A DNA stretch of 64,000 nucleotides from Berberis thunbergii (lineage: Eukaryota > Streptophyta > Magnoliopsida > Ranunculales > Berberidaceae): NCBI GenBank assembly GCA_003290165.1, contig QNQO01001157.1, forward strand, positions 1 to 64,000, given 5' to 3'. The notes under the pieces were generated by a model. It did no database searches. It was given only the letters and a program-made list of their open reading frames with translations, and was not told the origin of the DNA. The position numbers and the translations under genes were made by a program. Below are positions 53,041 to 64,000 of this stretch, in pieces; position 1 is the first letter of the stretch, and each line of letters begins with the position of its first letter.

Positions 53041-54000
53041 CTGCTTCGCAACTCTTGAGATCGGACGGCTGAGATCTGAAGCCCTAATATTAAAACCTAA
53101 TTTCGACTTTCGTTTTGTTTTTGCTGAAACAGACAGAGAGGCGAGGAAGAGGAACTGAGGAGGCGAGGAACCAGAGGAGGCGAGGAACCGAGGAAGGAGG
53201 AACCAGAGGAGGCGAGGAACCAGAGAGAAAGGAGGCGAGAAAGGAGGAACCGAGGAGGCGAGGAACTGAGGAAGAAAAGAAAGAACAAAAAAGGAAGAGG
53301 AAGAACCGAATAAGAGAAAGAAGGAAGGGAAGAAGAAGAAAGAGCTTACCTTGCTTAGAGGAGTCTGTCGGAGTCGGACTTAGGCTCAGGACCCACGACC
53401 CAGGTTCGTCTCTCTCGACTCTCACTCAGTCACTCACTGTTTATGCTTCTTGCTTCTTCTTGCTTCTTCTTTTTTTGTGTGTTTTGTGTGTGAATGTGTG
53501 ATTATTAGCTTATTTTTTGTGTGGGAAGAAGAAGAAAGAACTGTTTTTTTTTTTTTTTTCACTGTTTTGTGTTTGATTTGTGTTGTCTATTCTCTACTTT
53601 TTTATTGATTAGGGGGTTTGGTGTTTGTTCTATTAATTTGATTTAAGTGACAAGTGATTATGGATGTTGAATTATTGTGTTTGTGATTGAAGGCTAAAGA
53701 GAAAGGATCGACAAGTACGTCGAAAACCACCCATACAACTACTGTTAAGGTGAAACAAAAAAAAGTTTACACATTGGCTGGTCAGAAATATGACCCCCCT
53801 GATGAGGTTTGAATCAGTTTGATCATGGCCCTATTAATACTTGCATCCATATTTGAGAGGATTTGTCAGAGAAATTAACAAGTTCCTTATTGTTTGGCTT
53901 CGATTTATTGATGTAATTGGCAGAGGGAACCATTGAGATTGAGGATATTCTATGAGTTGCTATCTAAACAAGTACCTTCAAGTGCAATGGCAGAATTTTG
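53041..54000 (+). pseudogene. 5' fragment of a conserved plant gene with a GA-rich leader
   Basis: A leader (53041-53403) with GAGGCGAGGAACC repeats ends at a donor (CCCAG|GT). Exon 53692-53808 reads AKEKGSTSTSKTTHTTTVKV and KKVYTLAGQKYDPPDE. Exon 53924-54000 reads REPLRLRIFYELLSKQVPSS and AMAEFW, then a GT donor. I recall plant proteins of unknown function with the PGQK-DPPEE-RDPLRIFYE-SEMA pattern, but I cannot name the gene. No start codon was found in the leader and no later exon is seen before the LINE. It is probably a truncated copy. Confidence 0.6.
53130..53250 (+). repeat. GAGGCGAGGAACC minisatellite
   Basis: Seven or more variants of GAGGCGAGGAACC(A/G)GAG. It is homologous to the inverted tract at 31466-31660. 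It causes Arg/Glu-rich and Ser/Leu-rich spurious frames. Confidence 0.8.
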
Positions 54001-54121
54001 GTATGTTATACCTTCAAGGTATGTATCAAACTATCAATCTTTAATGCATCTTGATGTTTTATATGTTTGTATTATTAATTATTGTTTTTGAGTTATCTTA
54101 TGACATTATGTTAATAATTTT

Positions 54122-54285
54122 TTAACAAAATATAAAAATAAAAATAAGGTTTGATTGACGTGTCGCCGAGTCCCCGAGTCCTAGTTTTTTGAAAATTACC
54201 GAGTCGCCATGTCGTATCCGTATCCGATACGACACGCGTATCCGAGTTCGTGCATCCTTGCCGCGCGGGTATTGTTCATGGAAAA
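54122..54285. repeat. CGAGTCC/GTGTCG-rich repeat fragment
   Basis: GTGTCGCCGAGTCCCCGAGT and GTATCCGATACGACACGCGT are GC-rich inverted phrases amid AT-rich DNA. They resemble a dispersed repeat whose ends are not clear. Confidence 0.4.
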
Positions 54286-54400
54286 TTCTAAAGTGCCCGG
54301 TGGTGTGCCCAGGGTTGTGCCCAGTCGCCATCAGGGACCATCCATCTGCATCGAGATGTGAAATATCTGAAGTTTCATTTGACTGAATTAAGTGGTTTCT
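54286..54400. mobile_element. Probable MITE, TGCCCGGTGGTG variant
   Basis: GTGCCCGGTGGTGTGCCC, GTCGCCATCAGGGACC and CCATCTGCATCGAGATGTGA recall 52741-52865 in order and spacing. Confidence 0.4.
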
Positions 54401-54699
54401 TCTACTAAACATTGATGTATTGCTCAGATGGCAATGAACCGATAGTTTGCTTTTTATTATATGCAATGGATGACTAATTTGAGATAAATATAGATTACTA
54501 CTATAGTTGACTTAGTAATGCGCCATATTATACATTGACCAAAAAATGGCACCAAGAAAAGTACTTGAACATTGATGGCATAGAAAATTTTGAGGTAACT
54601 TCTTATTCAGTATTGGTTTTTTTTTCAAAGCCATAGGTATAATATATAAATAATTAAGTATGATTACAGACTTGTCACCCAGTGAATGTTGCCAAGTTA

Positions 54700-55015
54700 T
54701 GAGCCTCTACATCAAGGTTTCTACACACATATAGTTCTGTGAAGGAAGCAAAAGGAACATGTGCCTAATGTTAGTAATGATCGGCTACCCAACCAAGTCC
54801 ATGGCAAAAGTAGGTTGATAGTCATCATCATGGATAAGATCAATGAGGTTCGTCGAATCGCCAAAAAGGAAACCTGACTTCCATTGTTGTGCTCGAATTA
54901 GTAGTAGGGTTGCCTCTGCTACAGAGCACTCTTCCATCGTACTATCTAGAACCTTTTCTGTTATCGGGCAGGCTATTGTAGCTAGAATTTCTCCATGTAG
55001 ATCGGTCATATACAC
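54700..55015 (-). pseudogene. LINE ribonuclease-H-like tail
   Basis: MYMTDLHGEILATIACPITE, SVAEATLLLIRAQQWKSGFL and FGDSTNLIDLI match the decayed tail of the LINE at 35190-35735. LEAHNLATFTG in the following frame closes the domain. Confidence 0.72.
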
Positions 55016-56474
55016 ATCTAAAGCACCCTATTTAGTAAAGTCGAAGAAACAAGCATCAAAATTGACGATAATCGTGTTCGGGTCCAAAACGTGGGGAAGT
55101 GGCCTAGGTTGATTAGATCTGAGGTTAATTTTGTGGTGTCGTGCTGACCGGAGTTGGGCTTGGATCATTGTGATTCGAGAGGTGACAATCTTAAAAAGGG
55201 GTCCCAACGTGGTCTTGTGGTGAGATGTCGAGGTATGAGAGGCAACCTGATTGTTCGTTTTATCTATTTCAAGAATTTGGAAAATTGAGAGGATGTTAAT
55301 GGATGGTTCCCCTGAGTTGGCGACAGCTTGGGTTGATGGATGATTACCAGTGATTGTGCCAGGATGTCCAAGTTTGATAGAAATAGGAGAGGAAAGACTG
55401 AGTGCAGATTTTGGTCCTACTAAAAACATTTTTGCTGTGAATCTACGAGATAGTGAGGAGAACAGCCGTAAATTGAGATAGCATTTTATCTTTAACTTCA
55501 AGATGGGCCTTTGTTTCCCACGTGGACTTGAAAAAAAAATCTTGAAATGGAGAGAGGATTGAAATTAGTATTGAGTCAATCAATGGGTAGAAGGGAGATG
55601 AGCCAAATTTTGTTGATAACCGGGCAAAGAAAGAATAGGTAAGTGAATCCTCCGTATGATTTTGGCAAAAGATGAAGAAGTCAAAGAGCCAAAGAAGTTT
55701 GTTAGGGAAATTCGTGGGTTTGATCACAATGTTCTGAATATCTCTAGCCACTGGTTCAGGGAAAGGAAATTGATTAAGTCCGCGTTCCAACTGATGATTT
55801 GACCAGAAGGAGAGGTCCACAATTCATGAATTGTATTAGGTAAATGAGGATCTAATGGATTAGGGATACATTCTGCCAACAGCAGACCTGGCTTGGCCCA
55901 ACAGTTTTTTCAAAGGTCAATTTGATCACTCGGACAGAACTTGTCATATAAGATAACGCTTCATTTTGGCTAGAGCTGGGAGATTACCTCTCCAAGCAAA
56001 AAAGGCCCTGGAAGGGGATTTGGAGATTTGGAAAATACTCTTTGTGTTGAAGTAGAGAGCTTTGAGTGGAAGAGTTCGGGTGTTGTGATGGGAGGAGATA
56101 ACTTGCCACAAGCTTTTTGCTATTAACGCAAGTTTTTTGTTCTTGTTGGAAGGAATGTTGAGGCCCCCCAGATGTCGGGGCAAAGATATTTTTCCCATGT
56201 ACACATATGTTTGGCATTGTTGTCAATTGCACCATTCCACCAGAATTTTGCGCGAGATGATCAATTTTGGTGGATACTGCCCAGGAAAGGAAGAAATTTC
56301 ACATAGTGTAAACTATGATAGAATTAAGAACAACTTTATTCATAACAGTCCTACCAGCCTGGAAGAAACTTTAGTCTTCCAGCTTGAAAGTTTAGCATTG
56401 ACATTGTCAATCAGGAACTAGAAGTCACTTGCTTTCTTGTTGGAAAAAACAATGGAGATCCAAAGTATTTATCC

Positions 56475-57311
56475 TTAGAGCTGTAAATTTTTTATCCCAG
56501 AATTTTGTTGATCATTTTTAATGTTTTGGGTGAACATTTGAACTGTAGAAAATTGAGGATTTGTTGTAATTGACTCCTTGACCCGAGGCAAGGCAATAAT
56601 GTTGGAGCATATCTTTAACAGTGTGAGCTTCGGCAAAAGAGACCCGGCAGAAAAGTATGAAATCATCTGCATAAAGAAAATGATTAATGGAAGGGGAGTA
56701 CCTTTTAATTTCGATACCTTTGATAAGGCCATTAGATTTTGCACGGGCGAGGCGCCGGAAAAGGGCCTCCGCTGTCAGGATAAAGAGAATGGGAGAAAGA
56801 AGGTTTCCTTGATCCACCCCTCCACGAAGCCCAGTTGCTTGAAAATTTGGAGCAAGAAAGATCATTCAACTCTATCATAAGTTTTGGCCATGTTGAATTT
56901 GATAGCTATCCATTCTTGTTTATTTCAGTGAAAATGTTTCATTTGGTAGAAGGTCTCATGGGTGAGGCTAACATTGTCCGCAATAAACCGACCTCTCAAA
57001 ATGGCTCTTTAGTTAGGAGAGATAATGTTGTCGAGCAAGGGTCTATTCACAAGAATCTTAGAAATGACCTTATAGATGACAATGCAAAGCCCTATTGGTC
57101 AAAATTTATCTGGCGTGATCAGGTTACCAACCTTAGGGATAAAAACAATGAAAGTCTCATTGAGCTTGGGGTCCATCTATTTGGTAGTAAAGAAGTTGTT
57201 AACTATTTCAATCACGTCAGGTTTCACAATGTCCCAGTAGTGTTAGAAGAAAAAAAAAGGCATGAAAACCATCCGGACCAGGGGATTTATGGTTGCCCAT
57301 ATCAAAGATAA
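56475..57311 (-). pseudogene. LINE reverse transcriptase domain
   Basis: SKILSLFTSIISMEDNEVLL, KSPGPDGFHA, IKFNMAKTYDRVE, NLLSPILFILTAEALFRRLA and INHFLYADDFILFC are in canonical order. The stretch between GFVEGW and the LSPILF motif is shorter than in relatives, a likely deletion at about 56830. Confidence 0.78.
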
Positions 57312-57496
57312 TGGCTTGAATTTCGGCTATACTTGGGATAGCCAGGAGAACTTCATTGTCCTCCATGGAAATGATAGAAGTGAAGAGAGAGAGAATCTTC
57401 GAGCTGGGGACAGGACAAGAGGATTGAAAGATATCCTCGAAGTACTTGTTAAGAACATTCTCAAGAGATTCCTGATTGGATTGCCAGATGTTTGCT

Positions 57497-58264
57497 TCAT
57501 CCTTCAATCACAGAATAAAGTTTTTTTCGACGAAGCAGAGAGGTAAGATGAAAGAACTTTGTGTTCTTATCTCCTTCGCTAAGCCATGAATGACTAGATT
57601 TATTCACCCAGAAAAGTTCTTCTCTAACAAAGAGTTCGGAAAGTTGGTCTTCCAACATAAATATAGCAATGGCATTATCCTCAGAGAGATGAACATTTTG
57701 AAGTTTATCCACGGCTTTTTGTGTCTCCGAAATATAAATATGGATATTTTTAAATTCATTCTTGTTCCATTTCGACAGACAACAACTGAGCTTTTTGGTT
57801 TTAAGATGGAAATTGTGAGCAGTAGTATGACAGCGGATAGCCCAAGAAGAATGAACCAATCGACGACACGGAGGGTCCCTAGTCCACATGTGAAAAAATT
57901 TGAACGGTTTGGGATTCCTATTTATGTGGGAGACGAGTTGGAAGGAGATAGTTCTATGGTCCAAAGAATAAGTATGAATAGTACGGGCCGTGGCAGAGGG
58001 AAAAAACTTCATCCAATCAGTAGACACCAAAATGCGATCAAGTTTTGCCTTAACCCGATTTTTATCCTTACGTTTGTTGTTTCAGGTAAATTGGGATCCA
58101 TTGAGAGGGAAATCCATCAGATTGTGATTGTCAATAAATGTTCGAAGATGGCTTAGATTTGAGCAATAGGTTTGTTGCCTCCAATTTTCCTCAGGTCTTA
58201 GGATAACATTAAGGTCCCCAATGAGAATGCCCGATAGAGGTTGTAGGTCATAAATATTGGACAT
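57497..58264 (-). pseudogene. LINE endonuclease and linker domain
   Basis: GDLNVILRPEENW and LDHRTISF, where the catalytic Asp/His pair of AP-type endonucleases belongs, are read in two frames. SWLSEGDKNTKFFHLTSLLR matches the conserved linker before the polymerase. It nicks target DNA in active relatives; here it is broken by shifts near 58080 and 57500. Confidence 0.75.
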
Positions 58265-59439
58265 GGTTTCCCAAAACTTAACCCGAAGAACTAGGTAGGG
58301 TCATCGGTACACAAATAATCGACCAGGTAGAGGTAGCATAGTAATCAACAATAGTGTTATTGAAATAATATTTACATGAATACAATATGTTAAGATGAAT
58401 ACCTTCTTTCCAAAAAAAAAAGTTAAGCCTCCAGATTGTCCATGTGCTAGTACTGATACTCCGTGTTTGAAGCCAAACCTCCAGCGAATGTGATCCATCC
58501 TAGCAGAGGAAGTTTTGGTTTCTGATAGGAAGATGATGTTTGGATTGGACTGGCTGGATAGAGCTAGCCTTTAGATTTCGGAACGCTGAGGGAGACCCAA
58601 TGCTTCTTGCGTTCCATGAAAGAATCATGGGTATTTTGGCGACCCTTCACCGGTGGTCGATACCTCACTAGGTGGAACGGATGCAGTGATGGCTTTGTTA
58701 CTGGCCCTGACCAGCTCTTTGTGCTTTCTATCAAAAGATAGAATCAGAGTCTCTGGGTTCATATTGAACATAGCTAAAGAAGATTGGTTTATCGTAGTAG
58801 CACCCGGTGTTGCATGGGCCAAATGTCCACCGTGGTGCTTGGATTATGTTCTTCTGAATTCGTTGGGTGTAACAGAGGTAGCTCTGTGGGAGACAAGTTC
58901 ACCATTGCTACGTACTACCTCCTTATTATGTTCTCTTTTTTGGACCCGGACCATATTGCATCGTTTTATTTCCGGGGATAGAAGTAGTGTTGGAGGGTTC
59001 ATTTGCATGATGGCTAAGGGAACATTGCCCCGAGACCCCAGTTCTATTGCTGCATGAGTGAAAGTATCTGACTTGTTTGACTTTGCGATGCGAGCATGCT
59101 CTTTTGGAGCCTGGATTTCTGTGCGAGTGTTCATAATTTCTGAAATTACTATGTTAAATATGTTTTTAACTTATTAGTATGGAATATAATGAACTTCTAA
59201 TTTCAAATTATAAACCACTTATCATGTGACATCGGCTTTAACCAGACTGACGTTTACTTAAATTGCAATCTAAATTGTGCAGGGTTTTTGCGGGTGCAGT
59301 GAAAGATATCAGCACCTGTGTTTTTGCATGTGACTCTGGTCGACAAAGATTATAGATTAAAAGCGAGGACATTTGAATCTCCTTGTTTTTACCACTTTTA
59401 GCACGTATACTTAAATGTGGGTTTTTGTGGGTGGAGTTG

Positions 59440-59940
59440 ACACAGGAAATACCTATACATTCAGATTTCGTTTGGCGAAGGGTAGCAGCAGTCTTAGATG
59501 TCATTTGGCAAGCTAGAAACAATAGAATTTTTCAGTGTTTTACACCCAGCACTGAAAGTTAGGAAGGAAAGCATCGGGACTATGGAATGCTTGTTTTCAC
59601 ACAAGAACAACCTGACATTGACACAGCAATGAACTATGGGGACATGAACACAAGCAGAGAACAGTATACCAACCCAAATAGAATTAATGTATATGCTAAT
59701 ATTGGTTTTTCATTTCATTCAAACCCAGGAACTTCTAGTGGCCAAGGATGCGCAGGGACAACATATCTCTAAAGTTGGAGAACTTTTGATGCCCAAATCC
59801 ACTCTAGTTTTGAAGCTGAATTCCTCAATGGTGTTGCTGCATTATGATAGTGTACAAATATAATAATAGCTGGCAAGAGGTTACAATCCGTATGGATGGT
59901 CAAGACATGGTGGACTGTTCTAGGGTTTTAGAGATTATAT
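59440..59940 (+). pseudogene. LINE C-terminal tail fragment, plus strand
   Basis: VWRRVAAVLDVIWQARNNRI is the conserved Trp-rich phrase (W..IW.ARN..IF) between the polymerase and RNase H domains of plant LINEs. The sequence after it decays quickly. The 61-codon frame at 59587-59772 lies in this remnant and shows no separate function. Confidence 0.55.
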
Positions 59941-59955
59941 AAGTCGGTCACAATC

Positions 59956-60851
59956 AAGGGCGGACCTACTTAGGGGCGAGGGGGCAGCTCCCCCTCCTCA
60001 ACTTTCAAAATATTTTTAATAAATACTTAACCTTAAAAGATTAATTATATAATGTATAATACATTAAAGTAATTTTTCATTCAACTATTTATACATGTCT
60101 TTGTTGATTTAGTGGTTGGAAATTTAATATTTTTTAATAAATGATCCGAGTTTGATACTCTTTTCTTTATGGTTATTGACAATTACTATTCATTTTTATG
60201 TCTATTGAGAATTATTATTCTCTATCATTGTTACTCGCCTAATTTTCTATTTTCAATGCAATTTTATTAATAATTACAAACATTAAAAATTTATTATGAT
60301 TTTTTTGTGGCTATGGACAATTACTATTTTTGTCATTGTAACATGTCCTTAACGTAATTGCAAACATTAAAAAAATGAATTGTTTGTTCACAAGTGGTAT
60401 AAAACATCTAAAATATATATATAATTAATATCTAAAATAATAATTATATAATTCAATGAAAATATATACCATTAGCTAACTCATACAAAATTTTAGGCCC
60501 ACATAAACTATTTTTCTATGAAATTGTATTATGATCATATTATGTTTGCAAATTTATTTTTTTGATTTTTAAGCTTCAACTAGATATTTATCCTAATTAT
60601 GATTTAGTTATATATTCTAGTTATTATGTTCATTCGCCCTTGCTAAGGTTATCGATATTGTGATATTATTTTGGCTTAAAATTGGATTACAATGGATTCA
60701 ATTTGATATATTCAATATAATTTTGATAGTTGTAATTTTTTATTTGTTACTAGCTCGGGTAGGGAAAAAAATCCCCCCCCATCTGATAACTATTATCATC
60801 AACTAATAATTATTTGTCATCCCCCCAACTAAAACTTGGGTCCGCCACTTG
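59956..60851. mobile_element. hAT-like non-autonomous element, 896 bp
   Basis: The ends AAGGGCGGACCTA and the inverse of CAAGTGGCGGACCCAAG carry the GGGGCGGACC motif common in plant hAT MITEs. The 8-bp duplication TCACAATC is exact (59948-59955, 60852-60859). The interior is AT-rich and non-coding. Confidence 0.8.
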
Positions 60852-60859
60852 TCACAATC

Positions 60860-61644
60860 AGTCTTTATTTTACTTTTAAGCGTGTAGTCAAAGTGAGCCA
60901 AGGCGACCGCTTAAGCGATAACTAAAGCGTAGAGGTGACAACATGTTTTGCCTTTGCCAAAGCGAAAAAGCAAGATTTTTTTTGATAATGAGATATATTA
61001 TTAGGATTACATAATTTTACAACAGAGATTAATTCCAATTTTCAAATACTCTAAAGTCCACACAAAGATCTTCATTGTCTTTTTATTTATTTAATTATTT
61101 TTTTTAATAGTTATTTTTGGCTTAGCATACAATAACTATATTTCTAATGTGCTACATAGTATACTAATATAGGAAAATCTCTATTAAAATAATTTTTTGT
61201 ACTTTAATTAGGTGATTGAATTGATTGAGGATTATAGATGAAATTTTAATCATTATAATAGTGCAAATTATAAAGATAATTATCATTAATATAACATTAT
61301 AACTTAATTTGCTCTAAGTATAAGTAAAAATGCATTTATTTGCATTTTAAAGATTCATAAAGGAGTCAAAAACAATGACACGTGAATCTCATAGCATTTA
61401 CTGCTCTTAGCATCGTACAATACTTGATATTGTGGAATCAAAATTCCACTCTTAACTTCTTCTAAAGGTTGGTACGTTGATATCTGACCCGGGTAGATTT
61501 GGAGTGATCCAAACTAAACAATACTCATGGAACTCTACATCTTGAAAGTCAAAGAAGAAAATTGAAGTAACATTTCAACATACATACTATCAAAGGTACT
61601 TCAAGGCAATGAGCTCAGAAAAAACAACAATATAAACACATACA
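60860..61644. other. AT-rich spacer, no gene seen
   Basis: Only short phrases such as AAGCGATAACTAAAGCG near 60914 stand out. No coding or RNA gene was recognised. Confidence 0.55.
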
Positions 61645-61825
61645 AATTAGGGGTGGGCATTCCATCTCGCGATCTCAATTTCGTCTCGTCCCAATTTTTT
61701 TGAATTTTAATGGGATTGAATAATTTCATTCCGATCCCGTCCCGTCCCGATCTAGAATGGGATGGGATGGGATGAAGATTTTCAATCCCGCCAATCTCGT
61801 CTCGTCTCGAGCTAATTTTTTAATA
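61645..61825. repeat. GGGGTGGGCA-type repeat with CGTCTCGTC/GGGATGGGATGG phrases
   Basis: It starts TAGGGGTGGGCA, as does 19013. The sequence then has CCCGTCCCGTCCCGATC followed by GGGATGGGATGGGATG and CTCGTCTCGTCTCG, a purine/pyrimidine mirrored tract. It is probably a dispersed short element; ends are undefined. Confidence 0.45.
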
Positions 61826-62296
61826 TTTATTATTAATATTTTTATTTATTTTTATTCATATAAACTTACAGATGACTGACAGAAACTCATGGTGTTTGCA
61901 GTGGCAACAGAAATGTTATTTCAATAAATAAATATTCATTAAGCAAGAGAAAGATAGCAAACTGTTGTTTGGAATCCTAATAAAAGTGCCTCCAATTATA
62001 TAACTTCCAAATATTGATAATACCCAGGTGAAGATGAAAAATAACAATTAACTAATTAATACATATTCAGAAGGAAACATTCAGGAGCGGAGCCAAGAAT
62101 TTGAGATGCCCCGAGCTGTAAAAATAATTTTTTTAAATTACAATATATGTATTGATAGTAAATCATTATGAATATAATAGAGCATCACCAATAGGTCTAT
62201 ATTTCTTTCATAACAAAAGATAAAATGTCATTTTGTCAAGGAACCATGAATTTTGATTCCCACGGTAATGAAATTTTAAAATCAGTTGGGAGGTCA
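61826..62296. other. Spacer with part of a GGAGCGGAGCCAAGAATTTG repeat
   Basis: The phrase at 62082-62105 resembles the start of GGGGCGGAGCC-type hAT MITEs. No opposite end was identified, and no gene is seen. Confidence 0.4.
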
Positions 62297-64000
62297 TGAT
62301 ATTCACATAATTATTACATAATATATCCCTCAATTTATATATGTTAGTGTTTCAATTATTATATTTTATAGTAATTATTTCGTTTTAATGTATTTGTAGG
62401 AATTTGAGCGTAAACGATGAGATCATATCAAGGCGACAAGTTAAGGAACGACAATTAGTCGATTCTAACGGTGGAATAAAGCAGATGGTCACAAACCTAA
62501 ACCCAAAACCTACCCATAACCCCAAACCCAATCCTACCCCTAAAGAATATTCTCTCATTTATACTTTGATGAATGTTCCATTGATCTCATCCCTATTCAC
62601 TTTGATCTTTCTCTATAAATAGAAGCTAATAGGGTGAGAAAATGGGAGGAAAAGAAGGGAAAAGAAGAATTACACAAAATCAAAACCTCTTTCTCACAAG
62701 TGATTCTCATCACCATCACCACTCATCCATCTCTCACTCACTCAGCAATCACCGCCACAGTCACCTCACCACCACCATCACCCGAGCACCACCACCACCT
62801 CCGGACAGCACAACCGCCACCACCACAAAACAGAGGCGTGATAACCCTGTTTCGCGACAGCGCCACCTCCATCACCGTCCCTGTCCCTCTCCCTGTCCAT
62901 CATCCATCAACCAACGTCATCCATCAACCACCATCACCTCCGAACACCACATCGTGAGTCACCACAACAACTGCAAAACAGAGCCGCCATCACCGCGACT
63001 CTGTTCCGCCTCGCCACAGAGCCGCCATCACCGCGACTCTGTTCCGCCTCGCCACAGAGCCAGAGCATCTCACAACCGCCATCTCGACCTCGTTCTTGGC
63101 TCCCTCCCTCGCCGCCACCATCACAGAGCGGCTCATCCGCGGCGCACAACCACCGCGATAGCCAAAACAGGGGAGCCTCCTTCTCAGATCTCTCTCTCTG
63201 TTTTTGAGTTTTCTCGCCGTTTCCTCACCTTCTCTCTTCTTTTGCAGGTTCTGGAGACAGTTAGAAGATGAGGACGCTCGCGAGGAGCATGGAGGAGACG
63301 GAGCAGCGCCACTGCTCGCTGGAGATGAAGACGGAGTCGTCGAGGCACTGTTCTGAAGGTGGGAGACCGAGTCAAAACTGTTTTTGGCTATTCACACCCC
63401 CAGTTCTGTTCTGTACCACCACAGAGCGTTTTGGGAACTTGTTTCTCGATATTCATATTCGAACCACCTGCTGATCTGCTAAGTGCCACCGCATCGAGTT
63501 TGTGTCAAACCAAAGGGATTGCATAATTCATTTTGATTTGTTTTACTGAATTGTGTGCTTAATTGTTAATTACAATTTATTTCTGAATTTTTGATAAATT
63601 GCTTTCACCCTTCATGTTCGAGAAATTAAAATTGACATGTTTGGTAGTTAGAATTACCCTTTATCAATATTCAAAGTATGTGCTAAAAAATATTAAGCTT
63701 AAACTTTGATTAAGTGTGCCCTAAAAAGACACTTAATACTTGATAAGAGCGTATTTGCTTGAAATAATTTGTTAATGTTTGATAGAAACATCATATAATT
63801 TAAATTGGATTTTAACGATCACATATTCGGTGTAAGCAAGGGATTCTCATCCCTAAAGCTTCTTGTTTAAATTTTCAGTAATTTAGATTTAAATGTTTTT
63901 GCTAACTCATTGGTGAGTCCAAGTCCACAAAATCCATCTCATCTATCTTTTCTTTTATTTTATTTTTCTTATTTTTAGTTTAGTTTTAAAAACACTGTAA
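62297..64000 (+). repeat. LTR of the gypsy-like family, running off the window
   Basis: It starts TGATATTCAC like 41022 and 46194. It carries the telomere-like phrase (62487-62545), the TATA box (62612-62621), a CCACC-rich leader and the TTTTGCAG acceptor near 63240. The end (about 270 bp by comparison with 46194-48169) lies beyond 64000. Whether it is a solo LTR or the 5' LTR of a full element cannot be told. Confidence 0.88.

Larger units (their letters stand above)
54616..59134 (-). mobile_element. L1-like LINE on the minus strand, nearly full length but decayed
   Basis: From right to left: an N-terminal region from MNTRTEIQAPKEHARIAKSN (59134); an AP endonuclease (MILSWNARSIG near 58630, LSGILIGDLNVILRPEENWR near 58200, RVKAKLDRILVSTDW near 58040); a linker ending SHSWLSEGDKNTKFFH; reverse transcriptase (HKSPGPDGFHAFFF near 57250, NLLSPILFILTAEALF near 56790, YADDFILFC near 56660); and an RNase H tail (54785-55015). 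It ends in a T-run on the + strand (54616-54624), its poly(A). Stops and shifts are many. It is of the same type as the LINE at 17516. Confidence 0.88.

Noticed and set aside
62634..63271. His/Ser/Pro-rich frames of 107 and 209 codons
   Set aside because: Same LTR leader, low complexity, overlapping frames on both strands.
1..64000. tRNA, rRNA or known small RNA genes
   Set aside because: I saw no cloverleaf or conserved rRNA sequence. A covariance-model scan was not possible here, so absence is not proven.

Overview
The window is plant nuclear DNA from a eudicot. The genes carry short GT-AG introns, and one has the seven-exon structure of an angiosperm terpene synthase. The transposable elements are typical plant families: Ty1/copia, Ty3/gypsy, L1-like LINE, CACTA, Mutator-like and hAT. 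The species cannot be named from sequence alone. Only one apparently intact host gene is visible: a TPS-b-like terpene synthase on the + strand (coding exons between 10707 and 15686, 593 aa predicted). Nearly everything else is mobile DNA, tandem duplication, and host-gene pieces carried by transposons.

1-12.2 kb: a tandem segmental duplication (unit 1 about 1-6895, unit 2 about 7722-12190). Unit 2 lost about 2.7 kb and gained a 268-bp solo LTR. Each unit holds a Mutator-like element with a captured N-terminal piece of a chloroplast RelA/SpoT homologue (RSH2/3 type), then a terpene synthase promoter plus first exon, then several fold-back MITEs. Unit 2 supplies exon 1 of the intact gene. Unit 1 is an orphan promoter plus exon 1.

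10.7-15.7 kb: the terpene synthase gene. Its 2.65-kb intron 1 contains MITEs and a 706-bp tandem duplication. 16.7-16.9 kb is a solo LTR.

17.5-35.8 kb: a second terpene synthase first exon is split in two halves about 18.2 kb apart by nested insertions. The order is LINE, then CACTA-A inside the LINE, CACTA-B inside the terminal repeat of CACTA-A, a tandem duplication of the LINE 3' part, and CACTA-C inside the second LINE unit. CACTA-B carries pieces of three host genes (phosphoglycerate dehydrogenase, a DEAD-box helicase, a KIN-12 kinesin). CACTA-C carries pieces of proteasome ATPase RPT5 and an ACBP4/5-like kelch protein, plus a young gag-only LTR retrotransposon and one end of another CACTA element.

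36.2-50.7 kb: a LINE 3' end split by a decayed Ty1/copia element. The copia is itself split by a 7.1-kb non-autonomous Ty3/gypsy-like element and a 708-bp hAT element. Exact target-site duplications define the last two insertions.

50.7-64 kb: a CACTA MITE, a decayed gypsy gag, a 5' fragment of a conserved plant gene with a GA-rich leader, a long minus-strand LINE (54.6-59.1 kb), a LINE tail, an 896-bp hAT-like element, AT-rich spacer, and a further LTR of the gypsy-like family running off the window end.

The genes do not form a pathway. The biological theme is a terpene synthase locus broken and rebuilt by duplication and nested transposition, alongside transposons holding pieces of at least six host genes. 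Identifications of protein families rest on reading translated motifs; no database search was run.
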